Shown one piece after another: positions 13,234-26,699 of a DNA stretch of 64,000 nt. Below the pieces are notes generated by a model. The model saw only the letters and a program-made list of their open reading frames with translations, was not told the DNA's origin and made no database searches. Location of the stretch: positions 6,758,001 through 6,822,000 of the forward strand of contig OZ316891.1 in NCBI GenBank assembly GCA_973895155.1, in the 5' to 3' direction. The position numbers and the translations under genes were made by a program. Position 1 is the first letter of the stretch, and the number at the start of each line of letters is the position of its first letter. This DNA comes from Marsupella aquatica. Its lineage: Eukaryota > Marchantiophyta.

Positions 13234-16200
13234 ACACCCGGTACAGTCTTGTGAAGAGCATTCCACATTGAGAATAGTTTTTATGGCTTTTACCTCTCTA
13301 AAAAACATTGGTCACTTTTGGCAAAATTTGGCTCTGAAGTGGGTGTACTTTGTTAATTTGGTCCTTATTGCAGAACCCAGACAGGAACCCAGATAAGTGC
13401 GCCAGCCTTGGTGCATCGTGGACTTGTACTTTTTCTTGCGCATGACCTATACCGGTTATATATCGAGATTCTCCAAAAATCGACAGCACGCACCAATCTT
13501 TCCCTTATGCCAAATATGATGCTGCTCTCGTCGGCTTTTCGTTTGATTATAAACACAAGCCCCGTACTTTTTAGCTAAATGCAAGGTGGTAGCAAGTTAT
13601 AAAGTATCCGAAGCAGGTGTGGGATATTTATGCTACGCCTTGGGAGGGCTTTTGCCATCAAGACCTAGGGGCCATGGGGCAAGCACATACAATTGCTCAA
13701 ACAATTTGGGCTATATCTGGGACTTAAATGGTAAACAAAAATAATTGATAAAAAACTTGGTTCACATTTGCATGATTGATGGGAAAAAAAGAGATCTTGT
13801 GCTATTGTTTATAAAATGTTCCAGAAAACGTTTCATCATCTAGCTCCTCATACTTCCTGTATTCCATTAGCCAGCTGTATGTTCACCTTTGGCACAAACC
13901 CATGTAACCATAATATTGGCCATCCTTCAATCTAGGGAAAAAAGAGGCTACATTTACTGTATTCCATTAGCCAGAATAGTATTCTCACCTTTGGCACAAA
14001 CCCATTTGACAGTCAAATATTAATCTTAAAACTAGATATTTAATTATATTCCTCAACAGTGTATATGCTGTAAACTGTACACGTCTATGCCCCCACAACA
14101 GCGCCGCTATATAATATGGCCATTCTAGGGAAAGAAACGCACATGTGTTTTGGCCGATTTCATGAGAAAGACAGCACCTACCGTCACTGGGAAGCCTGCT
14201 TTTTGCGTTTGTGCAAGACCACCATAGTTATCCACGACCGATTGACTCGAGGTGGTGTGCTCCACATGCCAAGGATATTCTCAGATGGTCGATCGTGGAT
14301 CAATCCATATATGACGCGTCCAAGATTTAAAGTGGAGTCGCGAGTAACCTACGTACTGTACATGTCGTCCAATTTCACGAAAATTTGGCAGGCGGGAAGT
14401 CAACAAGCAAGCTCGTGCTGAGACTCTGAGAAAAATGCCGGATAGATCACTTTAATCGTTTTTTTTTAGCATGGGAAACATTTTGGACATTGAGATCCAC
14501 GGAATGGTGCACTGCCGATCCATTTGTGCTAGAGGTCTTCATTAAAGTGGGAAAAATTGACGAGGAAAGCTAAATAATTGGGGAAAGCTTAAAGATACAT
14601 GAGGAGTCTGTACAGGAGTTAATAATACCGAAATCTAAATGACGACAGGCTTTATGGCAAAAGGTAGGCTGCTTGGTCATTTGTTGCCGAGAAAAACGTT
14701 TATAATTTCCACGAAGAAAAGCAGCATAGAAGGAGAAGTATATTTGGCCACTTACTTCCTCATTTGAGAGCGGAGACCTGCAGAACTTGGAAGTTGGAAG
14801 TCACGACAGAGCGGGTTTGACTTAATTATTTTTTACAGTCAAGGCTTTCCCATAGTCTACCATCTCTCTCGTGCTTTGGAACTTCCTAGTCCGCCAGTGA
14901 CTGTTGATCTTGACTCATGATTAACCGTCATACAGCACGATCCTCTAAGGATCATAGATCCACGGAAAAGCTACGATACTGTACTGTAGATGCCTTCACT
15001 TAGGATGTCATAGTGATGGAGCTTCCCCTACGTACGCGGACCATCAGAAACCCTTGTTCTGATCGAAATGGCATTACGCTTTTAGCTCCTAGCTTTCCCT
15101 TCTCCCTCAGTCTTCCATGGAATTGTAAGCCTTCCCTATATATTTCCATTAGCTTCTGTCGAGGGATGCGGGTACGGCAATGGAACAGCCAAGTTTGGCT
15201 CAGCTACCATCAAAAATTAAGTGTCGATGATTTGAAACCATGACAAATCGCGTATTAATCGGTAGTAGATTATGAACAGCTTGTACTCGCAAGCTGCAGC
15301 GGACGGTGCGGCAGCGTCTCTGTAAAGCAGAGCAACATAGTTTTTACAGCGTTCCTCTTTTTCATTGAAAAACAAAATCAGCCGTGTTGTAGTCAAATTA
15401 CGAACCCATTTCAATATTCCCGAGGCTTAGTTGAAACAACACGTCTAGAAAACAATTTTGCAGGAACTCAATTGGAACGTCCTCGTCGACTGTGGACTGC
15501 ATATAAATCTGAAAAGGTTTCGTGCCTGATCTACTACTATAAAACTTATCCGCCAAAAACTACACCGTCCGTGTATGAAACCAGAGATAAATGGGAACCA
15601 ATTATAATATTTCATTAAAAATAATAATTTTTGGCACCGACAAATCTATCCATAGACTTATCAATTAAAATTTACCTTTGAGTTTGAGATAAAATTAATT
15701 AATTAACAATGATTAAATTTATTTAAATTGGAAAAATGCTAGAAAAAAACTTTGGAAAATTTGAAATAATTATAAATTTAAATAAATTTAAAACTTTTTT
15801 TTTAATCCTGTCATTCAATTGTGTTTGGAGGATTTTTGTCTATGACCCTATTTACGTCGTGTTTTCTTTTTCGAAAATTTGAAAATATTTCGGAATAAGG
15901 AACTGCTTATAGAGAGAGAAGTAATGCTGTAGTTATCGTGCATTTCCAATTTATATGTGAAATGCATGGAGTATTGAACACTATCATGACAACCATATGG
16001 TCAAAATCACACATAATGTTTATCAACATTTACATTGCAAAGTTTGACATGTTTTTGCTTCACTTTGACATTTTTTTCTAATCTTTATATATTTATGTTT
16101 TCTTAACATTTTTACCTGCCTTTTTACCTTGCCTTCCCATTTTTATCTCACCAGAATATTGTTTTCTCAGTCACTTGACATCTTTTAATTTTTTACAATC

Positions 16201-16630
16201 ATTTTCTCTACTCAAAATTTTGTCTTATCTCGAGCCTTATCATCTCCTCCCTTCTCACCTGGCTTATATCTTTCCTCACCTGAGTATCTTTTCTCATCTC
16301 AAGTTTTTTCATCTCGGCTAGTTATAACAGACTTTGAGACCCTAGAGATTTGACAAGCCGCCTCGAGAACATAGTTCAAGCGAGTGGAAAACTGAAATCC
16401 CTGCTGCCAAACCATTCTCCACAGACCAGTTCAGAAGGAATTTTTCCCCTTCGATCTTTGACTACTGTGCCACATTTAAGATGATCTAAGCACCAATAAC
16501 TTTTCAATCATTTGTTTGAGACTTGTCCTCAAAGTAACATTCAAGGAGACTTACTATTGTAGAATGAAATGGAAACTAGTCACCTGGTGCACTTAGTACA
16601 CTTTTAATTAGCTTATTGATATGAATTCTC
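13234..16630. other. Intergenic, no gene seen
   Basis: The longest open frame, 14116-14421 on the plus strand (101 codons), matches no family I know and shows no splice or start context that would support it. The part from about 15590 to 16330 is very AT-rich, then becomes rich in TCATCTC-type pyrimidine blocks. A degenerate pair of related segments with CTTTGGCACAAACCCAT lies near 13880 and 13990. Confidence 0.4.
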
Positions 16631-16781
16631 CTTTGATTCTTTCTCAAACCAGTAAGCCAAGTTTATAGTTTAGAGTTGAAGTGTCAAGAATAGTTATACT
16701 CAGTGTGATATGCTTTGATTCTTTCTCAACCCAGTAAGCCAAGTTTATAATTTAGAATTCAAGTGTCAAGATTAGTTATAC
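16631..16781. repeat. 82-bp-period imperfect tandem duplication
   Basis: The segment 16631-16699 recurs at 16713-16781 with a few substitutions. Both copies contain TTTGATTCTTTCTCAA, AGTAAGCCAAGTTTATA and AGTGTCAAG. It sits just upstream of a 147-codon plus-strand open frame (16837-17280) that I could not assign. Confidence 0.75.
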
Positions 16782-16836
16782 GTTGCCCACAAGTGAGTAA
16801 TATTCAATCTTTCTGCGCCTTGATCGGACCCCAGTT

Positions 16837-17280
16837 GTGCATTGGAGCCACGGAAATGGTGGACTCCGTGTCCCAAGAAAACTCCAAGCCCATGACACAG
16901 TTCCAATAGACTTTGTAGACGAGTCGATGCTCCTGCACCACTCGGGCTGGACCGCGAGATGGGGCCCAGTGGACCAAGCGCTTGAAGGAAGAGTATTAGG
17001 TCCTTGTCTTCCCCTCTCCACAAACATAATCCTTTCTGATAACAAATTTAGTACAGCAATTTCGGCTTTGCGGACTGAACTATTGCGTAAGAGTTACAAG
17101 TTGGAGGCCAGTAAATCTCTTTCTAGGTTGTTTGACCGCATGAGCCCGGTTCGAACGAGAGATTTCAGGTTTAGAGCATCAATGCACAATGTCAGAAACA
17201 TGTTAGGATCGATAGATTACTCTGTAAATTTGCTGACCTTTTGGGCTCCGTTTAGATTTACGATTCGTTTAGAGGTTTAA
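16837..17280 (+). other. Unassigned 147-codon open frame
   Basis: An uninterrupted frame from ATG to TAA, with two overlapping minus-strand frames of 83 and 89 codons in its first half. Neither strand resembles a known family. It ends about 360 bp before the first recognisable UFC1 pseudogene exon, on the same strand, but its protein shows no match to the UFC1 N-terminus. It may be a chance frame in a transposon remnant. Confidence 0.15.
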
Positions 17281-17643
17281 CGTTTAGGGTATAATCAAGT
17301 CAGGACAATGAGAGGTTCGTTCCTATAGACGTTCGAAGCTTTCTTTTTGTAATCTCTTCTTTTCTGTCCGGCCTGTGCTTAACAATATTAATTTAGTCAA
17401 CGGGTGAGCTGAGGCTCTAGCAAATGGAAGTCATCTATTCCTTCGAGATAGACTGTCCTTGTTGATGTGTTTTAGAGATGATTGTTCTTGTATACTTTAT
17501 GGGCATCTGAGCTGGAGAGAGAACCAACAGTGGCCAAGGAGGATTATTTACTTCAACACTAGAAAAGCGAAGTTTCTCGCAACGGAAGAGGGACACTGGT
17601 TGTCGGTCAATGGTTCTAAATCCATACACTTTCTGGTCTCTAG

Positions 17644-18592
17644 GCACTCATCAAATACATGGAGATGAACAAAGCCAATGACAACGGCTGGTTCAGAATT
17701 TCTGGTGGTGCAGATGGCACCAAGTGAAAAGGAAAGTGCTGGTATGTCCACAATCTTCTGAAGTACGAATTCGACCTGCAGTTTGACATGCCTGTCACTT
17801 ACCCTGCCATACACCTGAGATTGAGCTACAAGAGCTAGATGGCAAGACTGCCAAGGTCGTTGGTCACTCGACCTTTGTCGCTTTCGCTAGACTCTTATAA
17901 TCAATACCTACTGTATGGCGGATTCCTCTCATCTGAGATCAAGGGGAGTACCTTAACAGCAGTGGGGACCGAGTTTTGAATTCAACAAGAGTAGTTCATT
18001 AGAGGATCGGAATTCAAATCAGCTTGGGTTCAGATTTTGATCGCGAGGCTTCATAATGCTGCTGTCTCCTTATGTCTTCTGCTAAAACTTGCACGTTTAA
18101 CTTGATTTTTGTAAATTCCTTTGTTTGTTTGTTGCCGTCTTGAGGCAGTATCGTCTAGAGAGTTCTGCATAACGCCTCTGTACTATTGCAGATGTACAGA
18201 GGCGGAAAGATCTGCCTTACAATACACTTCAAACCGCTTTGGGCGAAGAATTGGTGGGTAAAATGCTTGGGGTTCACTTGTTTAACTTCCAGTTAGCATT
18301 TCTTGTGTCATTGCTTTCTGTTAGACTTCTACTGTAATTAGCTATGTTTGCAGACTCTTCTCGGAGCCACATGGTTACACTTATCTCCCCAGTGACTCAT
18401 TACTACTTTGTTACTATGTATCAGCCCCAGATTTGGGATCGCACATTCTCTTGCTTAGGGTTGGCACCGTGGTTAGCTGCTGAAGTTCCACATTTGGTGG
18501 ATACGGGAATGATTCAGCATAACGACAATGTTACACCAAAACCTACTAGTGAGGTTTCCAGGTTTGTACTCTCATGCAAACGGCTCTTTTAG
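17644..18592 (+). pseudogene. UFC1: UFC1 (UFM1-conjugating enzyme) pseudogene, three exons
   Basis: UFC1 is the E2-like enzyme that carries UFM1 on a cysteine in ufmylation, an ER-linked pathway. Three exons are recognisable: 17644-17855 ([22 protein letters not shown]), 18192-18253 ([10 protein letters not shown], which includes the active-site Cys, then HFKPLWAKN) and 18425-18592 ([22 protein letters not shown]). Introns are kept and the splice sites still look usable, so this is not a retrocopy. Three lesions break it. The Trp of the GxKWxGKCWY stretch is a TGA stop (17725-17727). One base is missing near 17806, in the YPxTAPEIEL segment. One base is missing near 18455, before LGLAPW. The N-terminal exon was not found. 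I infer a degraded duplicate of a functional gene elsewhere. Sequencing error is less likely given three independent defects. Confidence 0.85.
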
Positions 18593-20854
18593 GAACTGTT
18601 GGGAAGGTTTTGAGTCTGAGCCACCATGAACTATGCGTGTACTTAACATTGGCTTCCCCTATAATCTTCTCTTTTTCTCAATTAAAACTAAGCTATGTTG
18701 CTTCTCTGCTTTAGGTCGCCACCCGGACCGTTTGCGTTGGACTTGCACTAAGGTGAACCTCCGTTAGCTGTTCTATGGGCAATTTTGCGATGGGAGATAG
18801 GAATCCTGTAGGTTACATGACAAGGAGGAATTTATCTGTAAAATAAGGGGATTGGGCTGTGCGAGCTAATCAGAGGATTACAACCTATCACAAATCATCT
18901 GTGTGCCCACTTTCATACTTTCCAGGGGGGAAGGGAACCTCAAGGCCATAAATGAATGTCAATTGCAATGACACTAATGGGTAATGCCCATTGTAGTTTT
19001 ACAGTCAAGTGATGTAAGTGGATTACCTTTTATTCTGAGCCCCTCATTTTGACAGAATGAGGACCTCCCTGAGCGGTGAGGGAACCCGGAGAGATTTCGT
19101 ATGGGCTCTGTAAATAGTACGTAAGTCGGCACGGTGCCTCATAGTTCTTCCTTTACCATTTACTTGTTAACTCAGTACTGTGGTTTAGAACAGAATCACG
19201 CACCAAAGTTCTCCGAATTTTTCGGATACACTAAGTTGGGCTTCAAAACTCTCACCGATTAATTAACCGGGCAGGGAGAAATTATCGGAAATGGATGGCC
19301 CTTCCGCTACTGAAGGAAAGTGAGTCTTTGGAAAGAGACTCCTGCAGGTCTCAACATCGTCCGGGATTTAGAAATCTGACAGTTAGGAAGATTGGAGGTA
19401 CTCGATGCATGCATGGAGAGTGAAGATGAGAGGGCATCGAGCGGTCATGGTAAGCTCGCATTCAATACATAAGAGTCATTTCCTGACTAAATCCCTGAGC
19501 GAAGTACGTACGTTTTCATCAAGTAATTCCTCGATCATCAAACTTTGAAAAGTTTTGTGACCCTTGAACTCGTTCCATCGATGCGCGCGGCAGGAATAGG
19601 AAGGAGTCCTCATTGGCACCACTGGAAAACCGAACTGAACAGCCCTGCGGATTCAAGGAGATCTTTGGACTTGGGACATCCGATCAAACTATTGCATGTA
19701 GACTGAAACTATGCAAATGTTGTTAAGTCATTCGAGAGTTGCAACTATAGTGGTCAACTCGGCCATCAATCCTTAATCATATAAAATCCCCAGGACTTGT
19801 GGGCATTTTTAAGAAGTAGTCACATCTTTACTAGGGTGCGGCACTGAACAGTTATCGCTACGCGAAGTATTTATACCTCGATTTATACATTATGCTCACA
19901 GATGAAGATCGAGAACGTGGATGTCGCCACTCAATAATGACAAGTATGTATAGCTCATCCATTCAATAATCACAAGTATATTTATATCGATCTGCCAAAA
20001 ACAAAAAGCGCCAAACCGGGAGACAGGATCCCAAAGCCACCAAAGAAGATTAGCGAGGCCAAAAGCCCAATAGGCTCCAGGAAACTAAAACCTGACAGAG
20101 AAGAAACAGATGAAACTTTGAGATATACTCTAGTTCCTTTTCTAGTTCCTTCTGGACTGCCTGAAGGTTCAACCTTCTTTAATGTCAAAGTAAGTTCTAT
20201 TTCTGTGGTCTATCCAACGCTTTTATCCAACGCTTTTCTCAGTAGAGATAATGCATTGGAACGGTGTGACATTTAACAGAGTACTTTTCTGGCTTTATTC
20301 TAATCTAATTGGACATTCACTGTCAAGTCCTATTAGAATCTAGACCATGATCTATTAGACAGCTAGACCCAACTTGTCAGATTTGGAAGAGCCTGAACTT
20401 GCCATCGAGCAATTGCAACGTAGGAAAGTTAGACCTCATAATAATTAGATTAGCGCATTCTGATTCCATTGTGAATAACTATCTATTAAGCCTAGAACGT
20501 ATCAACTGCAAACTGCGCAGACTATCCATCCATGAAAAAATGAAAGGCTCGGAAAAGTCCAGTACGCGCTGCCGTTCCGCGTACGGGAGGTAGAAAAACA
20601 TATAAAGTGTACGATACGCGGGCTAACTCGGGCACTCCGAAGAAATAAGTAACTTTCAAAGTCCCATTACGGAAAGCTCACGATTGTCTGTATAGAGTGG
20701 TCTCAATATATAGTTTTGTCACTACAAATCAAACTGAATTGCATGAAAAAGCGGTTCATAGAGTTTTCGAAAGTGCAGGCCTGTATGTAGGTTAGTGGGA
20801 GCTAGCTTCAACTCAATTTCAGCCTTTAAACTAGCTGCGGGTCATACAGTACAG
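18593..20854. other. Intergenic, no gene seen
   Basis: No convincing coding sequence. A stretch near 19990-20110 on the minus strand shares short blocks (such as AACCRGGARACAGGATMCCAAAG) with the repeat mosaic at 37.7 and 39.9 kb, so it is probably a remnant of that dispersed family. Confidence 0.35.
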
Positions 20855-21525
20855 TCAGGAAAATTGTTTTATGGTAGCAGACATATTGGCCACCTGGGCC
20901 TCGGAGATGAAGAATGATTTAGCGAGAAGCTCAGGATCAATCCCGGCCCCAAACAACGCCGCCGACATTAGCTGAACACCAGGGTTCTGCCCATTCAGCA
21001 CATTGATGCTCACGGCAGGCTTTGTACCCTTGTTGAGTTGGAAGTGCAGCAGACCTCTTGGAAAAATGAACGCCTCCCCCTTCTTGACGATTTTCGCGTA
21101 GAGCTTGTTAGGGACAGCGGCATTGTTGCTATTGGTGACGAATCCTGTGTAGATCTCTCCTTCTATGCCAAGTTGTGGGTGTGTGGCGGTATGACCCCAC
21201 CGGGATTGATGTCCAGCCTAGCAAGGGCCAATCCCAAGGTATTGAGGGCCGGCCACAGATCGACGAAAGCGAATTTTCCACCTCCCTGAAGGGGATCTCC
21301 AGTCAGATTTGCAGCCATTGCCAGCCCAGAATATGCAAAGTCCTCAGTTGTCACGAGTTCTGGTGCAACGCATGGGTAGCCGTTCACAGTGGGGCCACCA
21401 GCATTCAAATCCGCAACACAAAAGTCTTGAAGTGGGTCTGGATCGGTGGCTCCGATATAGTCCAGGCCTACAGCTGCCAGGACAAAGACACCGACGAGGA
21501 CTTTGAAATGAGTTGGCACGGCCAT
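20855..21525 (-). pseudogene. Germin-like cupin protein, frameshifted
   Basis: Germin-like proteins are secreted, Mn-binding cupins of the cell wall, often with superoxide dismutase activity. The single-exon frame starts at the ATG at 21525 with a hydrophobic signal peptide (about residues 1-26), then the typical DPDPLQDFCVAD start and a second Cys in NGYPC. The first cupin box reads GGVIPPHTH. Directly after it the frame meets TAG at 21163-21165, but homology resumes in another frame (EGEIYTGFV, FPRGLLHFQLN, NGQNPGVQL) down to TGA at 20855-20857. The total of 671 nt is one short of a multiple of three. Loss of 4 nt in a short CCCA repeat would explain the break. The Glu ligand normally following HxH is not in its usual place, so metal binding is doubtful even if the frame is restored. 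Confidence 0.8.
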
Positions 21526-23579
21526 GATTCTGCACCGCCGTCACACTAACGAAGTCTAGTACTGATTACGGTAGCAGGAAAGGAGGAATAAAGGACGTCT
21601 CAAAACAAATGACCCTGACCGTGAATCAGAGCAGTCCAGAGTGTCACTCAGATGGTGCAGTCAAATTTAGATGCGGTTGCCAAGCACGGGAATACAACTG
21701 AACCGAATGTCTGGCAAGCTAGCTTCACCCCTGCAGTAGCAAGCTGAATATCTAAGTCTGGAAAGCAATGCAGGGGTATTTAAACTGTCTTTCATTCACT
21801 ACAGTAACGGCGGACTGGAAAACATTTTCTCCAGAAGGGCAACTTCCAAGACACTCCGATCAAGTACGGTCCTCACGTACTTTGAGGTACGGATTATGTT
21901 GCAGCCCAGAACTTTGTCTTTTGCAAGAGCTCCAAGTTTGTGGATTTCATCTCTCTTTTAAAAAATCCTTTTATGTAGGTACATCAGTCTGGGAAGGACC
22001 TGAAAATGACTTGTGAGAAAAGCCAAGTCTCTCAATCTGTACTGCTCCATGTGAAACAGTGACTTATCTGATTGTCAACGAGTACTGACAGCAGCCACGC
22101 TTTGTTCCTGTTCGTCCACTATCGCATTATCTAGTCAGAAATTGCCAAATTGATTTGGAGTTCGAGGGCAAAGAAGATGTTTTTTGCAAAGATCTCTTTC
22201 TATTGCAGAAATATTGCACAGTTGACGAGACTTGAGGTTTCTGGACCAAGCTTGATGAATATGCTACCGTATGATTGTTTTGCTTCGATTCATTTTCAAG
22301 AACAAAGATCATTGAAGGCCGTTGGTCACATCCAACTGGGGATCGACGGAATTATGATTTGTGAAGTAGTCCTTGTAAACTAGGATAACAGAGTCCTCGA
22401 CATGCTGAGCGGCAGGCATGAGCGTTCTAAAAGGCATCATATTTGTACGTCAGTTGCCTCGTTAGATCGCCACCCATGCATTGACGAACTTCCCTCGGAA
22501 CTTCCCCAACACGCTGTGGATTCTCTTAATCAATAAGATTCAAAGGAATCTGGAAAGGCGGAACGCACTAGTCTATAGATCTACCTGTTTTCCGCCTTCA
22601 AATCCGTATCATTCTGGATAACTTAAGTATTATGTCTCCCTATCTTTCGGGCAAAGCTAGGTACACATGCATGACTCTAGAACAGCAGATTAAATTTTCT
22701 GCGACTTTCTACAGCAGTGGATCATCCTCGCCTGGGCTCGCTTGGGATGGAAGTCGTCAGAAGGTTCATACTGAAGGATTTTGGCTTTGAAAACGCTCAC
22801 TAGATGACTCTGAAATTTCCTTTCGCAGCAAGACACCGAATGAGTTCATTTCTTTAATTACAATGAAATACAGTGTTCGTAGCTTTCTTGTTCACTGTCT
22901 TCAAATGTCCGCCACCTCAGACAAGAACGACCTCTCGTCACTTCTTCCTCGTGAGGTACTCAGTGAAAGCAGCACACGAATTGTGACAAAGGCCGATGCC
23001 AAATGCACTCCTATTATTTCTCTCCTTACCCACTTTTCGCAGCTGCACAACGTTTTCCAGTCAAAAATTGTCGAAGCGATTGACAACCCGATCGGTGTAC
23101 ATGTGTGCACCTCCCTCGTCAGCGCAATTCACATGGAAAGAGTGAGTGACAGAGCAGGGAGAAAAGGCTAGCATGGATGAGTTTCGCTGCAGCACGAGTA
23201 CCTCGTTCCTGCATGAGCAGTCATTTCCGCCGTAGCAAGCAACATCCGAAAAGCACGAGAAAGATACAAAATGCAATCCTTTCTCCGGCGCTCAGAAGGA
23301 TTAGTTTTTCCAAAATCCTTCAGTATGAATCTTCTGAATTGTCAATCGTTCAATCACTCGTAATCCAGTATATTGAGAGTTTCACAAGACAGATCGCTGA
23401 TTTGAGGGTGTCCTACCTGCCCACCTCCTGGCACGTGCATGGATGCCCTCGTCCATGCCCTGCCCTCACCTGCCATGCAAATCAGGGGTATTATTTTTAG
23501 TACATCTCGAAACACTAGACATCAGGGTTATTTTATCAATTTTTAACCACCGTCCTATCCTCTTCCCATGGAAAGTGAG
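21526..23579. other. Upstream flank of the germin-like gene, no other gene seen
   Basis: This should contain the promoter of the minus-strand germin-like gene, but I cannot fix a TATA box with confidence. The open frames at 22863-23171 and 23177-23500 (plus) and 22901-23276 (minus) overlap each other and match nothing known. Confidence 0.35.
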
Positions 23580-23685
23580 CATTCTGTCCTTAGAGTGTTA
23601 TCAGGCGTCCATTGTGACTTGTAACGAATGCACATTCTGTCCTTAGAGTGTTATCAGGCGTCCGTTGTGAGTTGTAACCAATGCA
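23580..23685. repeat. 53-bp imperfect tandem duplication
   Basis: Two adjacent copies, 23580-23632 and 23633-23685, each beginning CATTCTGTCCTTAGAGTG, with a few differences. A G-rich run with three long G tracts follows at about 23787-23815. The period equals that of the unrelated duplication at 13128, which is probably coincidence. Confidence 0.8.
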
Positions 23686-26600
23686 GGCAACGAAAGGAAA
23701 TCTTGACCACTTAGCTCTTACCATAGGGACATCTCACACAACTTTGTTGATCTAAATATTGTGACTGCTATCTTCTCCCTTTAGATGGGGGGGGGAGGGG
23801 GAGGGGGTGGCATGGGATGGGGCAGGTTTTGAGACAGGGCCTTCAAATAGTGAGTTTTGGTATTTTGGGGGATTCTATTAAAAAAGAATATTACAGTAGA
23901 CAGCTTTGGCCTTTTATTTGGGTCTTCCTAAGGTCTGGTTTGTCAGATTGTAGGCAATGATCTGGTTTGTGTTGTTAGATTGAAGGCAAAGATGGCATGC
24001 TAGAACAGAACAAACAAATTGTATTCAAATGCAAGGCCCACCCATCCTTCTAGATTGGGCTTTCAATTCCAGAAAAATACCACTGTTTCTGTAGGGACAA
24101 CCTGTTTGTGTCATGTAAATGCAATGAAAAATACTCAATTTACTTTAGAGAAAAAAGTTGTACCATGTGAAAAAGAATTGTACCATGGACTGTTTTCATT
24201 GGGTTTTACCTTTCACATCAATAAAGTGCCCATTCCAAAAAATATATAAAAAATCACATGAATAAAGTGCCCATTCCAAGAAAAGAAAAAGACAAAAGTG
24301 TGGGAATAATAAACCATAGGGAAAAAACTGCTGGAAAATGTACGTATGAGCTGCCTAAATAACTACACAGTCATATGTAATGATTGGTACTATTGAACGC
24401 ATAAAAGCTGACGGCATAAAAACTAACGTACAGTGCATGGGAGGTATTGTAAGAGGAGTGCTTGATGTTCACTCTGTATCATTGCACCTGTATTTTTTAT
24501 TTGAATTCAAATAATAGGCAAAACTTTCAGAAACACAAAACTAAAATTAATCTAGGGGTAGGGGAAAACCTCTACTGTAGAAGTGAAGAAATAAAGGAAA
24601 TTAATGGGGACCAGTTCATTGCCCACTTCATTACCCCACTTCTCCGTATGTTGTGGCCAAACAACAGAACCGCCCTCTCCTTCCTGGCCTTCCTTTTTCA
24701 CACCTGGCTCCTTCCCTTCAGTCCAGTCTCAAAAAATACAAAGCTAGGCTGGCTTGATCGTTCACATTGCAGGGCCAATAGCACCTTGACATGTGGCAGA
24801 CCACAAATGCAGAATGATCTTGGGTAAAGTCCAGGAGTGAGAGTAACCCATACACAAAATGGTGGTCACTTAGAAAATAAAATATTCCTGGAACAAGCTG
24901 ATAGTAAAGTCACTTATGCATCCCAGTAACTGCACATCAAAATGTGATCATATATGTTCACTAACTGATTTTAAACATAGCATGGGGCAGGTTAAGCCAC
25001 AACTTGCCCTACAAGAGCCACGGATTACTTGTAGTTTACTTTCACTAGGAATTGTCTTGGGTTCCACCTTTTATGGTGTGCACTCGTTCACGCTCACTAG
25101 GAATGCGCTTGGGTTCCACCTTTTATGGTGAGTGCCCACCTTTTATGTTGAGTACATTGTTCACCACTAGACTGAAATGAACACTAATGAGGTGGGATGG
25201 AGCTTTTATATGGATAGGTGCAAGGCAGAGATGGAGCTTTTATATGGGCAAGTGCAAGGCATGGGCAGGTGTGGTTTAATCTAAAAAAGAAAAGGAAGAT
25301 TCCTTAGCATCTACAGTCGGGCATCTCAAATATTGAAAGAAAAAATACCACCTCACGGGCATCCCGCGATGCACTCAGGCGTAACATGGGTATAGCCCAA
25401 AAATATCAAATCAGGCAGTATGTGAAAATTGCAAGATGAGTTAATGAACACACTTAAATCGGGTTGTCTCCTCATAACAGTTGGCCTTTAGTTTTGGTTG
25501 ACTCCCATGCATGACTGATCTGGTCTCACATTCAGTGCCCGACTAGTCATTCCCACTACCTTGGGTCACAACACTCCTAGACAAGGTCATGTGAGAAAAA
25601 TTCATTATATAAATGCGCCAAAATTTATTTGAGACGCCTGAGTGACACAATTATATTTTCAGGACCTAGTAATAAGTATGTATTTGAGACACTCCTAGTA
25701 CGGAATACCAAATGTTGCACAGTGTTTTTCCTTCAAAAACAAAAATATATTGTTAAAAAGAAGAAAAATATTGGTCAATGAAGAAGGGGTGACCAATTTT
25801 TTTATAGTTCATAATTAATTTTTTCAAAAATTCTTAAATAACATCTGAACAGATTTGACTGATTAAAATATTAATTTTCCTCATTTATGAGTTAAATAAA
25901 TTTTATATCATTAGTTCATTTTTGAATAAATCTTATTATTCAAGACTTCAATAAAAAATTGTCATATAACAAAAAAAAAATTTGTGGACTTTTCTAAATT
26001 TATATTTCTCACATTACCGAGGAGATGAAAAAAATTACACCTAATATTTTAGGAAAAAAAACTTACCTCAAAAAAGTAGAAGAGGAATGGGAAATAAAAA
26101 GCCTCAACAATGGATGTGAGTGTGCTTTTATTTTCTTTCTAAGTTACAATGTTTTTGAACGGCCAAGTTTAAGAGGCAGACGCAAAGTTTTCTCAAGCGC
26201 TTCAAATATGTGCAAATATTTGGAAGTACTTTGGAACGAGGTGCAAATTTTTATTTAATGAGGCACAAATGATTGAGATGTGTAATTTTTTACACACACT
26301 TGAGATGCGTGCGTAAGTTTTTTACACACGCTTGATTGACATGCATGATGTGCAAATTTTATTGGAGGTACGGTTTAACCAAGATGGAAAAAAATAAGCA
26401 CCCGTGCAAACATGCAGCCAATGAGAGTTACTGAATTTTTGTCAACATACCGTGGTTAGAAGTGAACGGTTAGAAGTGAACTTATGAATGATACATATGT
26501 AGCGTACAACATTAAAGAAGTATATATGTATAATCTTAAATAATACGCAATAGGGTAATCTATCAATACAGGTTAACTCTTGGTATAACACATCAAGTTT

Positions 26601-26690
26601 TGTGATGTTTTGTAATTCTTGGTGGGTTTTTTCTTTCATTAACCAATGAGTCTTCATTCCAGATGCCAAAAACATTTTTGGATAGCATTT
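23686..26690. other. AT-rich intergenic region with small tandem duplications
   Basis: No gene recognised. Short local duplications are visible: AATAAAGTGCCCATTCCAA at about 24220 and 24262; a 52-bp-period pair with CTTGGGTTCCACCTTTTATG at about 25043 and 25095; and a 34-bp-period pair with ATGGAGCTTTTATATGG at about 25197 and 25231. The region becomes strongly AT-rich after 25,600. Confidence 0.4.
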
Positions 26691-26699
26691 GCTTATGGA

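Noticed and set aside
14116-14421. 101-codon plus-strand open frame as a gene
   Set aside because: No homology, no supporting splice or promoter context, and a length expected by chance in 64 kb.
13128-23685. The two 53-bp tandem duplications as one repeat family
   Set aside because: They share only the period. The unit sequences are unrelated.
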